DNA of 64,000 nt from Staphylococcus hyicus (GCF_000816085.1 NZ_CP008747.1:1736001-1800000); one strand, 5' to 3'; counted from the first letter of the stretch, positions 22,570 to 29,900 are shown. Notes: a model not told the origin generated them from the letters alone. A program made the numbers and translations.

Positions 22570-24183
22570 TCATGTTTCTATAACAATTTGATTGAATGTG
22601 TAATCGAGTGGAGGGAAAGTGGAGGACGTGTACATATCCCACCCAAAAATATTTAAAAATTGGAATGGATTAAGGACACGTTCTTGTAATCCGCCCATCG
22701 GATGGAGCATCGATGTTAACTGATGGAAATGTCGCATACTAATATCATTTTCTTTTTCGATATTTCTTAAATAGCGTTGTTTTAAATACTCGTATTGCTG
22801 GCGTTGAATCTTATGATTTTTCTCCAATAAATTTTGGTTATCTACCGTATGAGACATCTCTTGAGATAACTTTTCATAAAATAATTGTTGAGATTCCATC
22901 ATATGGTTAATTTCATTCAACACAGTTTCGGACGCATTTGCGCGTACAAACCTATCTTTAGCATCCGTTGCTCCTTTTTCAATTACTTCACGTACGTTCA
23001 ATTTATATTGATTTAATAATTTTTTTGTTTTAGGGGTCACATAAGTAAGTCTCAAACGCGGCAGTACAATTGGCATTTTAATGTGTAACGTTTGAAACAC
23101 CCTATGCAGCTCAGCCCAATACTTGATTTCACTCGGTCCACCTACAAAGGCAACAGTGTTAAACAACCACTCTTGCATTAATGGGCGCGTGACCACATTA
23201 TTAGAAAACCGTCCTGGCGCTTCGTCGATAAGATCGAATAACGCCTCTTTTGAATAATGTCCTTCAAATTTAGTCGTCGTATAGCCCCCATTTTCATAAT
23301 GAAGCAATTGTCGTTGACCCTCGATTTCTAAAAATAAATGTACATTCGTATCGGTCTCAATCATTTTAGGGATGCCACTCGCTGTTGTTTTCTCTTGACC
23401 TTGCCTGAACGCTTGGTCGACCTTCATGTGGTTTGACAGCAAGGTTTTCATAAATGGACGTTCTAATGCTCTTAAAGGCGGATAACTTGCATCAATGACT
23501 AAAATGCCTTGTTCACGAAAACATCGATGAATGATTTGTTTAAATAACGTTGACCAATGGGTCGTGTGACTCACCATTTCTTTTAACTCACGAATTAACC
23601 CCTTCGTATAATAGGTTTCAGGAATTTCTCGAAAGTACGCTTCAATAACATTTAAAAGTGCATCCATATCAGGTTCATATTGAGATACTGATGATTCTGG
23701 AGGTGTCATTGTATGAAATTTAACTTTTTTAATTTGTCCACTTTCTTCATTATATACATACGTATGATTCACTTCGTCAAAATCATGATCTTCCCCTGCA
23801 ATCCAAAATACTGGAACGACGGGTTGGTCATATATTTTTGAAAGTTCCTCAGATTTAACAATAATTGACAACACTTTATGGAATGTATATAAGGGACCAC
23901 TCAGTAGTCCTGCTTGTTGACCACCAATGACAACTTTAGCTCCCTGTGCCAATTGATCTAACGCATATACTTGTGCTTCAGACAGAGATAAATCAGACAT
24001 GTATTGTCGAATAATTTGTGCTAATTGTTGCTCTCTGCCATTATTCGATTGTGCCATGCGCACGGCATAACTTTCCTCTTTATTGGGATCGAAATCATAA
24101 TACTGAATCAAATTATGATTGTGATTAGTATATTGAGATATAAATTGATCCTTCTCATTCACTATGACTTTATAACAATCCAT
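22570..24183 (-). CDS. bshC: Putative cysteine ligase of bacillithiol synthesis
   Basis: Adds cysteine to GlcN-malate in the last step of bacillithiol synthesis, the main low-molecular-weight thiol of staphylococci. The family N-terminus MDCYKVIVNEKDQFISQY, VVIGGQQAGLLSGPLYT near residue 90 and WIAGEDHDFDEVNHTY near residue 145 are diagnostic. A coiled-coil region lies near residues 430-500. The frame runs up to 24231, but the ATG at 24183 has AAGGAG upstream and gives 537 residues, the S. aureus length. It stands just before mraZ, as in S. aureus. Confidence 0.95.
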   Translation of the reverse strand: MDCYKVIVNEKDQFISQYTNHNHNLIQYYDFDPNKEESYAVRMAQSNNGREQQLAQIIRQYMSDLSLSEAQVYALDQLAQGAKVVIGGQQAGLLSGPLYTFHKVLSIIVKSEELSKIYDQPVVPVFWIAGEDHDFDEVNHTYVYNEESGQIKKVKFHTMTPPESSVSQYEPDMDALLNVIEAYFREIPETYYTKGLIRELKEMVSHTTHWSTLFKQIIHRCFREQGILVIDASYPPLRALERPFMKTLLSNHMKVDQAFRQGQEKTTASGIPKMIETDTNVHLFLEIEGQRQLLHYENGGYTTTKFEGHYSKEALFDLIDEAPGRFSNNVVTRPLMQEWLFNTVAFVGGPSEIKYWAELHRVFQTLHIKMPIVLPRLRLTYVTPKTKKLLNQYKLNVREVIEKGATDAKDRFVRANASETVLNEINHMMESQQLFYEKLSQEMSHTVDNQNLLEKNHKIQRQQYEYLKQRYLRNIEKENDISMRHFHQLTSMLHPMGGLQERVLNPFQFLNIFGWDMYTSSTFPPLDYTFNQIVIET

Positions 24184-24262
24184 GCTACGTCTCCTTAAAT
24201 CGTATTCTCTAACAGTATAAGCATTATGCAAGGCGATGACAATTTAACGGCTTATGTTTACT

Positions 24263-24271
24263 ACAGTTAGG
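24263..24271 (+). promoter_or_regulatory. Candidate AgrA half-site upstream of the first PSM
   Basis: ACAGTTAGG matches the AgrA direct-repeat consensus (TA)(AC)(CA)GTTN(AG)(TG) in all positions. It lies 119 nt before the PSM start codon and about 70 nt before a possible -10 CATAAT (24334-24339). The second half-site is weak. Confidence 0.5.
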
Positions 24272-24389
24272 CACCTTTGTTGTAAAACGATATCAATTTT
24301 ATTACAACTACGCATTACCAAATATGACTTACGCATAATTACACATTTATGTTTACTCTATCGTTACAGTAAGAGTGGAGGTGATTCAG

Positions 24390-24467
24390 ATGGGAATCAT
24401 AATCGAACTAATTAAACAAATTATCGCTATCTTCACATCAGGTGGAAAACAACCCATTCAAAAATAA
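24390..24467 (+). CDS. Phenol-soluble modulin-like peptide, alpha-type-like (25 aa)
   Basis: A 25-residue peptide starting MGIIIELIKQIIAIF, with GGAGGTG at ideal distance from its ATG and a strong terminator 33 nt after its stop. It has no signal peptide. The N-terminal 15 residues form an amphipathic helix of Ile with Glu/Lys on one face, the pattern of alpha-type PSMs, which are secreted by the Pmt ABC transporter and lyse cells or act as surfactants. The tail TSGGKQPIQK, with two glycines and a proline, is unusual. Classification is by composition, size, ribosome site and neighbourhood (beta-PSM and another PSM-like peptide within 1.4 kb). It is not similar enough to any one known PSM for me to name it. 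Confidence 0.75.
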   Translation: MGIIIELIKQIIAIFTSGGKQPIQK

Positions 24468-24499
24468 TTAAAAACCAACTATCTATTCTTTCTCACGGA

Positions 24500-24540
24500 T
24501 CAACAGGGTGAAACGCATCACGTTTCACCCTGTTGATTTT
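24500..24540. terminator. Strong bidirectional-looking terminator
   Basis: TCAACAGGGTGAAACG and CGTTTCACCCTGTTGA form a perfect 16-bp stem around CATCA, followed by TTTTATTTTC, after the PSM gene. Confidence 0.92.
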
Positions 24541-24601
24541 ATTTTCATTACGTAAATAAATAAGTTATAATTAAAATAATAAATATAAGGGGGTCGTTTT
24601 G

Positions 24602-25051
24602 ATGACAAAGGTGGTACATCTCGATATTAACTATCGTACAGAGGAACTTTTCGAAGAATTTAGAAATTTCGGAAATAAAGACCTCTACATGGTCGATGAA
24701 TTGCACGGTGAAATGATTGATGCAAGTTCAGATTCTCCATTTTATGGAATCTATGTCGGTGAAAAAATCGGGGCGCGCATGGCACTTTATCGTAAAGGGG
24801 AAGTTGAAGAAACATATTTTCCAGATTATGACGACTATTTAGTCGTGTGGAAATTGGAAGTATTAAAAAAATACCAAGGCAAAGGCTACGGCACAACTTT
24901 GTTAGAATACGCAAAGTCTTTTAATGAACCTATAAAGGCCATTGCCCGCTTTGAATCAAAATCATTCTTTATTGAGAATGGATTTAAAGATTTAAATGCT
25001 AAAAATGACGATGGGCATGATATATTAATTTGGGATCCAAAGCATTCATAA
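24602..25051 (+). CDS. GNAT-family N-acetyltransferase
   Basis: Cytoplasmic acetyl-CoA-dependent acetyltransferase of unknown substrate. The acetyl-CoA-binding loop is KYQGKGYGTTLL (QGKGYG, motif A) at about residues 97-108, preceded by the VWKLEVLKKY strand. The C-terminal SKSFFIENGFKD resembles the family's motif B. A frame start at TTG (24599) is possible, but the ATG at 24602 is better placed behind AAGGGGG. A relative stands near bshC in S. aureus. It has its own terminator at 25063-25109. Confidence 0.88.
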   Translation: MTKVVHLDINYRTEELFEEFRNFGNKDLYMVDELHGEMIDASSDSPFYGIYVGEKIGARMALYRKGEVEETYFPDYDDYLVVWKLEVLKKYQGKGYGTTLLEYAKSFNEPIKAIARFESKSFFIENGFKDLNAKNDDGHDILIWDPKHS

Positions 25052-25062
25052 ACATTAATTAT

Positions 25063-25109
25063 AATACCCCTTGCAAGGTAATATCTTTTACCAAGCAAGG
25101 GGTATTTTT
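25063..25109 (+). terminator. Intrinsic terminator after the acetyltransferase
   Basis: AATACCCCTTGC pairs with GCAAGGGGTATT and is followed by TTTAAAC; it may serve the converging beta-PSM gene too. Confidence 0.85.
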
Positions 25110-25148
25110 AAACATATTTTCATTTAACAAGTTATATTTTTTGATGGC

Positions 25149-25283
25149 TTAACCGCCAATTAAACCAGAGATGACATTAATTCCTTTTGCTAAAATATCT
25201 GCAATTCCAGTTCCAAGAGATACCCAATCATGATTCATACCTGCTTGAATCGTATCTTTAATCACATTAATTAATTCTGACAT
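25149..25283 (-). CDS. Beta-class phenol-soluble modulin (44 aa)
   Basis: A 44-residue peptide, exactly the S. aureus PSM-beta length, opening MSELINVIKDTIQAGMNHDW and ending GLIGG. The N-terminal I-K-D-T helix, central W/V-x-LGT-I segment and Gly-rich hydrophobic end match the beta-PSM (SLUSH-like) family, whose members are leaderless, exported by Pmt and act in biofilm structuring. AAAGGAG lies upstream of the ATG at 25283. An AgrA-like repeat with -35/-10 elements lies 80-145 nt upstream. In S. aureus the beta-PSM genes also lie near bshC (from memory). Only one copy is present here. Confidence 0.92.
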   Translation of the reverse strand: MSELINVIKDTIQAGMNHDWVSLGTGIADILAKGINVISGLIGG

Positions 25284-25361
25284 AAAACGCCACTCCTTTA
25301 TTTATAGATTATCCAAAACAAAATTACGATTGATTAAATCGTGCTTTGTTTTGTTACTCAC

Positions 25362-25428
25362 ACTATAACGTCTTTTATTATTCAGTTGCATCGTAGTTCT
25401 AAAGTCATGATATTTCATCCTTAACTGT
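25362..25428 (-). promoter_or_regulatory. Candidate AgrA-controlled promoter of the beta-PSM gene
   Basis: Reading the minus strand: ACAGTTAAG (25428-25420) fits the AgrA half-site consensus perfectly. It is followed after exactly 12 nt by TGACTTTAG (25407-25399), a weaker second half-site. Eight nt later comes TGCAAC as a poor -35 (25390-25385), then a 17-nt spacer and TATAGT as -10 (25367-25362). A tandem AgrA repeat directly in front of a weak -35 is the layout of agr P2/P3-type promoters. Confidence 0.6.
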
Positions 25429-25429
25429 T

Positions 25430-25720
25430 TAACACATCTGTCTAAAAAGACGTTTAAGATGCCTACACGTCTTGTAATTTACATTACATTTACGCCCTTT
25501 TCATATCTCTTTACAAACCGCCCCCTTCTACTTACCATTAAAATTTATATTTCATCTCACATTAACGTCTCATCATAAATTGCTTCATAAAAAATTGAGA
25601 TACTTGCTAAATATAGAAATTCACAGATGATTTTGTGTGAATGTTTCAAGCCTTATCAAACTATACACAACAGTTACGTGCGTATTTTCATGCCTAAGTG
25701 TTTAGAAGATACTTTTATCA
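25430..25720. other. Non-coding spacer between PSM genes
   Basis: AT-rich sequence between the divergent beta-PSM and second alpha-type-like PSM genes. I see no gene. It contains ACAGTTACG at 25670-25678, an 8 of 9 match to an AgrA half-site; the rest shows nothing I can interpret. Confidence 0.45.
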
Positions 25721-25722
25721 AA

Positions 25723-25799
25723 ACAGTTATGCACCAATAACATCAACACAGGGAATTTAGCACTTTTTGATCACTGCTGCTTTTATAATAAAGATGTAA
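25723..25799 (+). promoter_or_regulatory. Candidate promoter region of the second alpha-type-like PSM
   Basis: ACAGTTATG (25723-25731) matches the AgrA half-site in 8 of 9 positions. A consensus -10 TATAAT lies at 25794-25799, with TTGATC (25767-25772) as a -35 at a long 21-nt spacing. Long spacing and a poor -35 are usual where AgrA activates. Confidence 0.5.
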
Positions 25800-25822
25800 T
25801 TAAATAAGAGGAGGTTATCATT

Positions 25823-25897
25823 ATGATCTGGACTGATATCATTCTTGGCATTATTAAATTAATCAAAGGCTTAGTAGACACTTTCACTAAAAAGTAA
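25823..25897 (+). CDS. Phenol-soluble modulin-like peptide, alpha/delta-type-like (24 aa)
   Basis: A 24-residue peptide starting MIWTDIILGIIKLIKGLVDT and ending FTKK, with GAGGAGG 11 nt before the ATG and a perfect terminator right after the stop. It has no signal peptide. The hydrophobic Ile/Leu face with Asp/Lys spaced every 3-4 residues is that of a membrane-active amphipathic helix. The ending -DTFTKK recalls the S. aureus delta-haemolysin ending -NKFTKK. It is not the agr-encoded delta toxin locus, because no RNAIII or agr genes are nearby. It probably is exported by a Pmt-type transporter elsewhere and controlled by agr. Confidence 0.8.
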   Translation: MIWTDIILGIIKLIKGLVDTFTKK

Positions 25898-25900
25898 TCA

Positions 25901-25945
25901 CATTAAAAAGCGCGTGTATCTTACCGATACTCGCGCTTTTTAATG
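25901..25945. terminator. Intrinsic terminator after the second alpha-type-like PSM
   Basis: CATTAAAAAGCGCG and CGCGCTTTTTAATG flank a further paired GTATC/GATAC segment, giving a stem of about 20 bp with one mismatch. Confidence 0.92.
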
Positions 25946-26042
25946 TGCCCCCTCATTTCTATCTCATTCACACTACACTTTCAATACTACATGCACGACC
26001 CTTATTTACACCTTAAAAATCAATCTTCTAATTAAATAATAC

Positions 26043-26070
26043 TTGCTTATCATAATAATCATGGTATGAT
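26043..26070 (+). promoter_or_regulatory. Probable sigma-A promoter of the potassium transporter gene
   Basis: TTGCTT, 16-nt spacer, TATGAT, 28 nt before the start codon. Confidence 0.5.
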
Positions 26071-26097
26071 ATTTCCAAAAAGAACCGAGGGCGTATC

Positions 26098-27402
26098 ATG
26101 CATAGTAAAAAACAACCAATATTAATCTATTTGACATTGTTTTTATCAACGACTTTGATAGGGAGTATATTATTGTATTTACCTTGGACTGGTCAAAAAC
26201 CAATATCGTTTTTAGATGCTATGTATATTGCGACAAGTGCATTTACAGTGACTGGACTAGCCACCGTAGATATTACAAAACAATTTAACTTATTAGGCGA
26301 CATTGTTATTATGACACTCATTCAAATTGGTGGTATGGGGATTGTGACTGTGTCGATGTTGGCTTTAAAATTCACACAAAAGTCACTTACTGTTAGAGAA
26401 AATATACTCTTTCAACTTGAGTTGAATACTGAAGATGCTCGAAACTATACTTTTTTTCTCAAATCAATCTTACTATTTAATGTCGTATTCGAAGGTTTAG
26501 GAACCTTTATACTATCATTTGTATTTGTGCCACAATACGGATGGGATCGCGGCATTTTTATTAGCTTATTCACGTCAATTTCATCACTTAATAACGCTGG
26601 ATTTTCATTGTTCTCTGATAATTTAATCTCATATGCAACCAACCCTATCGTCAATTTAACCGTTGCGCTATTAATTATCTTTGGTGGTCTAGGGTATATT
26701 GTTTTGTTAGACTTAGTAACATTGAAACGCGGCAGACGCTTACAATTTCATTCAAAAATCACAATCTTGTTAACCATTTTGTTAATTACCGTCGGTGCAT
26801 TCTGTTTTTGGATATTAGAAATGAACGGGGTATTAAAGTCTATGACTTTACCGCAACAGATTCAAGCCTCACTTTTCCAATCTATTACAACACGTACTGC
26901 CGGATTTAATACCGTTGATATGTCGCACCTCGCTCCTGGGACCATGTTATTGATGATGCTTTTGATGTTTATCGGCGCGGGTCCAATGAGTGCAGCAGGT
27001 GGGATAAAAGTAACAACCTTTGCATTAGTGATTGCATTCGTCATTACGATTTTAAAAGGGCATCAACACACACAAATTTTCAATCGCACCATTGTAAGAA
27101 AACAAATGGAAAAAGCACTAGCGATTGCTATTTCTGCAAGTGGCTTTGTCATTTTAATCATTTTACTCATTTCTATTGCACAACCCAATTTAAACTTTGA
27201 AGACTTAGCATTTGAAGTCGTTTCAGCTTTTGGTACTGTTGGATTGTCAACCGGTATTTCAACAGAATACAACGGAATCTGTAAAATGCTGATTATTTTA
27301 ACAATGATTGCTGGTAAAATTGGTGTATTAACATTATTGAGCGTCATACAAACACCAACAAGAGAAACATTCCATTATGCCAAAGGACAACTTTATTTAT
27401 AA
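26098..27402 (+). CDS. KtrB/TrkH-family potassium uptake channel subunit
   Basis: Membrane K+ translocating subunit of a Ktr/Trk system, working with a cytoplasmic KtrA/KtrC gating subunit encoded elsewhere. The 434-residue protein shows the four M-P-M repeats through their selectivity-filter glycine motifs: TVTGLATVD (about residue 51), LNNAGFSLF (about 164), TRTAGFNTVD (about 268) and GTVGLSTGI (about 382). The repeats are flanked by hydrophobic segments throughout. Staphylococci have two such subunits, KtrB and KtrD, and I cannot say which this is. It stands alone on the plus strand with its own promoter and terminator. Confidence 0.9.
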   Translation: MHSKKQPILIYLTLFLSTTLIGSILLYLPWTGQKPISFLDAMYIATSAFTVTGLATVDITKQFNLLGDIVIMTLIQIGGMGIVTVSMLALKFTQKSLTVRENILFQLELNTEDARNYTFFLKSILLFNVVFEGLGTFILSFVFVPQYGWDRGIFISLFTSISSLNNAGFSLFSDNLISYATNPIVNLTVALLIIFGGLGYIVLLDLVTLKRGRRLQFHSKITILLTILLITVGAFCFWILEMNGVLKSMTLPQQIQASLFQSITTRTAGFNTVDMSHLAPGTMLLMMLLMFIGAGPMSAAGGIKVTTFALVIAFVITILKGHQHTQIFNRTIVRKQMEKALAIAISASGFVILIILLISIAQPNLNFEDLAFEVVSAFGTVGLSTGISTEYNGICKMLIILTMIAGKIGVLTLLSVIQTPTRETFHYAKGQLYL

Positions 27403-27494
27403 TTTTTTTACAGTAGTTGAGATATCGATTAAAAATGATGTTTTAAATTTGTCATATTTTTCATCATTAAGAATAAATTTAATAATAAAGATAA

Positions 27495-27538
27495 AAACCA
27501 TCCAACATTGTTCATGTACACTGTTGGATGGTTTTGAA
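27495..27538 (+). terminator. Intrinsic terminator after the potassium transporter gene
   Basis: AAAACCATCCAACA and TGTTGGATGGTTTT pair around a 16-nt loop; about 90 nt after the stop codon. Confidence 0.85.
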
Positions 27539-27539
27539 T

Positions 27540-28048
27540 ATTAGGAGTGCTCAGGCACATGAACTTTGTTGGTTGTAGTTATATATCAATTCAGTCTATA
27601 TGAGAAGAAGAATGGTGAATTAAAACATCACATTGATTGCTTCCTTAGCCGAGATTTCTAAGGCAATAAGTCGAAACCGTAAATCCATTTTGAGGTAAGG
27701 CACCTAGAAAAGCGAGGCGCTAGAAGCAATTAAAATTGAAATGATTTATTCCATAGCCCGGTGTAGCTTTATAGTGATTAAGATTGAATTCAAATTCATT
27801 AGAAGACTTGAAGTCTACTTTTTATAACGTGGTCGCCTTACAACATCTTTAAAGTTCATACATGCCAAAATTTATGCGAATCGTTTCACATTTTGAGGTG
27901 TCATTATTACACATTACACAAAATATTATTTGGCGGTATCTATCGTTAATTTACTGATTTTAATCATGTTTGAAATGACATTTGTGCGTTTAATAACATT
28001 AAAACATGATATGCTTAATACATTAGCTATGTATAGAAGGTGAACACG
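27540..28048. other. Gene-free interval with a structured repeat
   Basis: No gene is visible. It holds repeat copy A (27633-27733, listed separately). The remainder is AT-rich, and the last part before 28049 probably carries the promoter of the small membrane protein. Confidence 0.5.
27633..27733. repeat. Intergenic repeat element, copy A, with RNA-like structure
   Basis: The 37-nt core (27643-27679) matches a second copy at 54837-54873 in 30 of 37 positions by hand alignment. It contains a hairpin CTTAG-CCGAGATTT-CTAAG. In copy A the whole 101-nt unit is closed by an 11-bp stem, TTGATTGCTTC (27633-27643) with GAAGCAATTAA (27723-27733), including one G-T pair. It is not one of the staphylococcal repeats (STAR) I know. 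Strand is undetermined. Confidence 0.6.
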
Positions 28049-28261
28049 ATGCTCATTTTATTATTTCTCACATCTATTTCAGGTACACTTTGTATCTTAT
28101 TATTCATTGCACTTGCGCTAAATCAACAAGGCGGATTTGAATTTTTTTGGAAAACAGACCACATCCCTCACATTCATAAATATGTCTTTTTACTTTTTAG
28201 TGTCGGTGTCATTTTGCTTATCATTTCGGTATATCAACTCCTTTATATTTTAAAAGCATAG
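28049..28261 (+). CDS. Small membrane protein, function unknown
   Basis: I do not recognise this 70-residue protein. It has two hydrophobic segments (about residues 1-25 and 46-68) joined by a polar loop with GGFEFFWKTDHIPHIHKY, giving a hairpin topology. The frame could start at a GTG (28040), but the ATG at 28049 has AGAAGGTG upstream. It lies on its own between the potassium transporter gene and tRNA-Arg. No family assignment is possible by eye. Confidence 0.65.
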   Translation: MLILLFLTSISGTLCILLFIALALNQQGGFEFFWKTDHIPHIHKYVFLLFSVGVILLIISVYQLLYILKA

Positions 28262-28387
28262 ACATACCTTTAATTCCATTTATAAAGATAAGCTATATTT
28301 ATCGTCACGCCACTCCCTATATTCCATTAAATGTTGTAATATTTTTTCGAATGGTGTCAAAAGAAAATAAATTTTTTAAAGCTAATA

Positions 28388-28416
28388 TTGATTTATCGCT
28401 TTAGATTAGCTATAAT
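28388..28416 (+). promoter_or_regulatory. Promoter of tRNA-Arg
   Basis: TTGATT, exactly 17 nt, TATAAT; transcription would begin about 10 nt before the mature tRNA. Confidence 0.85.
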
Positions 28417-28434
28417 TAACCTTGTGTTAAAAAT

Positions 28435-28508
28435 GTCCTGGTAGCTCAGCTGGATAGAGCAATGGCCTTCTAAGCCATCGGTCGGGGGTTCGAATCCCTC
28501 CCAGGACG
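28435..28508 (+). tRNA. tRNA-Arg (anticodon TCT)
   Basis: Full cloverleaf: acceptor GTCCTGG/CCAGGAC with discriminator G, D arm GCTCAGCTGGATAGAGC, anticodon arm ATGGCCTTCTAAGCCAT with loop anticodon TCT (reads AGA), and T arm GGGGGTTCGAATCCCTC. The CCA end is not encoded. It has its own consensus promoter and terminator. It borders the gene-poor accessory stretch, but I see no integrase and no repeat of the tRNA 3' end nearby. Confidence 0.97.
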
Positions 28509-28529
28509 CTAAAAGATTTTCTGTACATC

Positions 28530-28565
28530 GCTCCCATCTTACCAACTTAGATGGGAGCTTTTTTT
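28530..28565 (+). terminator. Terminator of tRNA-Arg
   Basis: GCTCCCATCT and AGATGGGAGC pair and are followed by TTTTTTT. Confidence 0.93.
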
Positions 28566-28614
28566 AATCCAAATAAACAAAACTTTTTTGGCACGTGATT
28601 GATACGTACAATTT

Positions 28615-28643
28615 AAAAAGCGACCATTATTTTGGTCGCTTTA
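28615..28643. terminator. Terminator-like hairpin
   Basis: AAAGCGACCA pairs with TGGTCGCTTT around TTATTT. No gene ends here on either strand, so its role is unclear. Confidence 0.55.
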
Positions 28644-28965
28644 TCATATCTTTTTCTATATTAATAATAATATATGTTTTTTCATACACATGTGCATTAG
28701 ATACATAGATCTAACACGGGTTCACTTCCCTTCCATACCTATTTTGCATACTGTACTGTTGAATAGCATTTACTTTTAAAATGACTTCGTTCAACACACT
28801 TAGCATATTTAATTGAACTATTATTATCATGATTCTACAGTACACTTTTATATTTCTTTAGGCATGTAATAAACAATTTATTATAGCATATTATATAATC
28901 ACCTTTAATACATTGCTCCGCTCTTTTCATCCACTTTACATCAGGTGTACACTTACGTTTTAAAA

Positions 28966-29030
28966 CATAAAAACCGCAACCTTAAAGGCTACGGTTCATC
29001 GATAGAAGTGCTTACTTCTAGCAAGAGATA
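28966..29030 (-). ncRNA. Candidate small RNA 1 (about 65 nt)
   Basis: Minus-strand order: possible -10 TATAAT (29038-29033) with a weak -35 18 nt upstream, hairpin TAGAAGT-AAGC-ACTTCTA (29020-29003), then terminator AACCGUAGCC-UUUAA-GGUUGCGGUU followed by UUU. All ten terminator pairs hold only in minus-strand RNA, through G-U wobbles; the plus-strand RNA would have C-A mismatches. Size and layout recall antitoxin RNAs of type I systems, but no toxin ORF is visible. Confidence 0.4.
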
Positions 29031-29500
29031 GTATTATATATCCATATCCTTAACATTTTAAACATACTTTTAATATAATTTTGATAAAATTCATTCTCTT
29101 GTAATTAGACACGAAAGCGTCCTAACGCTATTTTATTATTACTGCTATTTATCCTAATTTCTATGGCAAACATCAGGTAGCAAGCTTTTGTGCTTTATGA
29201 TATCGTTCGTAAGTAAACGTAATCAGTATAAATACAAGTCACAACACAAGTGATGATAGAATGAAAAACTGTGTATTGTCAGTCTTATTGATAAGACATG
29301 AGTGTTAATAAAATTCAAACAAAATCCAAATCGAAACTTGCAAAGAACAGGTATTGGCTAACCTACTTGATGTATAATTTACACATTGAATTTCCCACAT
29401 TTGTGAACTTGTTATTCATGTACCGTAAGCTAAAACAGACCATTGGACTGAAAGCATTAGCATAGATCGTATATGTGTCATTGCGCACATAATTGTTGAG

Positions 29501-29584
29501 TCAAAAGTCAAAAGCAAAAAGCAAAGACATCACTAATAAAAAAAACAACATAAACGATTTATTGAATATTTTATCGTAATCCAT
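29501..29584 (-). CDS. Possible 27-codon hydrophobic peptide
   Basis: Minus-strand ORF beginning MDYDKIFNKSF and then mostly Phe/Leu/Val/Met, one membrane segment. GAGGAG lies only 2 nt before the ATG, too close for good initiation. A perfect 13-bp inverted repeat sits immediately upstream. It could be a small toxin-like peptide, a leader or chance; I give it low weight. Confidence 0.25.
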   Translation of the reverse strand: MDYDKIFNKSFMLFFLLVMSLLFAFDF

Positions 29585-29593
29585 CATCACTCC

Positions 29594-29628
29594 TCACTAC
29601 TAAATTTAAAATTTTAATTTAGTAGTGA
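29594..29628. repeat. Perfect 13-bp inverted repeat
   Basis: TCACTACTAAATT and AATTTAGTAGTGA are separated by 9 AT-only nucleotides. No T-run that would make it a clear terminator; it may be an operator. Confidence 0.6.
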
Positions 29629-29843
29629 TACACCCACTGAAATGCGTATACTCCTTTTTAAATCACACATACTTTAACATGCTCTCTATAAAATACGTTA
29701 CGATGACTATCACATCGTTACCTTGTATAATTCACAAAAACCATCTGATTTATATAAAATTGGTCTATATTATTGTAAATGCCTATAACAAACTACACTT
29801 ATTTGACAGAGACTAGCTCGATACTCGTTTTTCTTATAAACGC

Positions 29844-29900
29844 AAAAAATACCGCAACCATCAGGTTACAGTATTTAAACGCGACTCGAATAAAGTGATT
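29844..29900 (-). ncRNA. Candidate small RNA 2, 3' end with terminator
   Basis: Minus-strand AAAUACUGUAACC-ugau-GGUUGCGGUAUUU followed by UUU forms a complete 13-bp stem only in this strand, because it uses G-U pairs. The AACC/GGUUGCGGU part resembles candidate 1. Upstream sequence TCAAATAATCACTTTATTCG could be the body of the RNA; the 5' end is undefined. Confidence 0.35.

Noticed and set aside
24886..25098. 70-codon frame on the minus strand over the acetyltransferase 3' end
   Set aside because: It lies opposite a real gene and covers the terminator at 25063-25109; no ribosome site.
25823..25897. Assignment as the agr delta-haemolysin (hld)
   Set aside because: Size and KK ending are similar, but no RNAIII-like structured transcript or agr genes surround it; called a PSM-like peptide instead.
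29625..29816. 63-codon plus-strand frame
   Set aside because: Low-complexity AT-driven sequence, no ribosome site, no recognisable composition; treated as chance.
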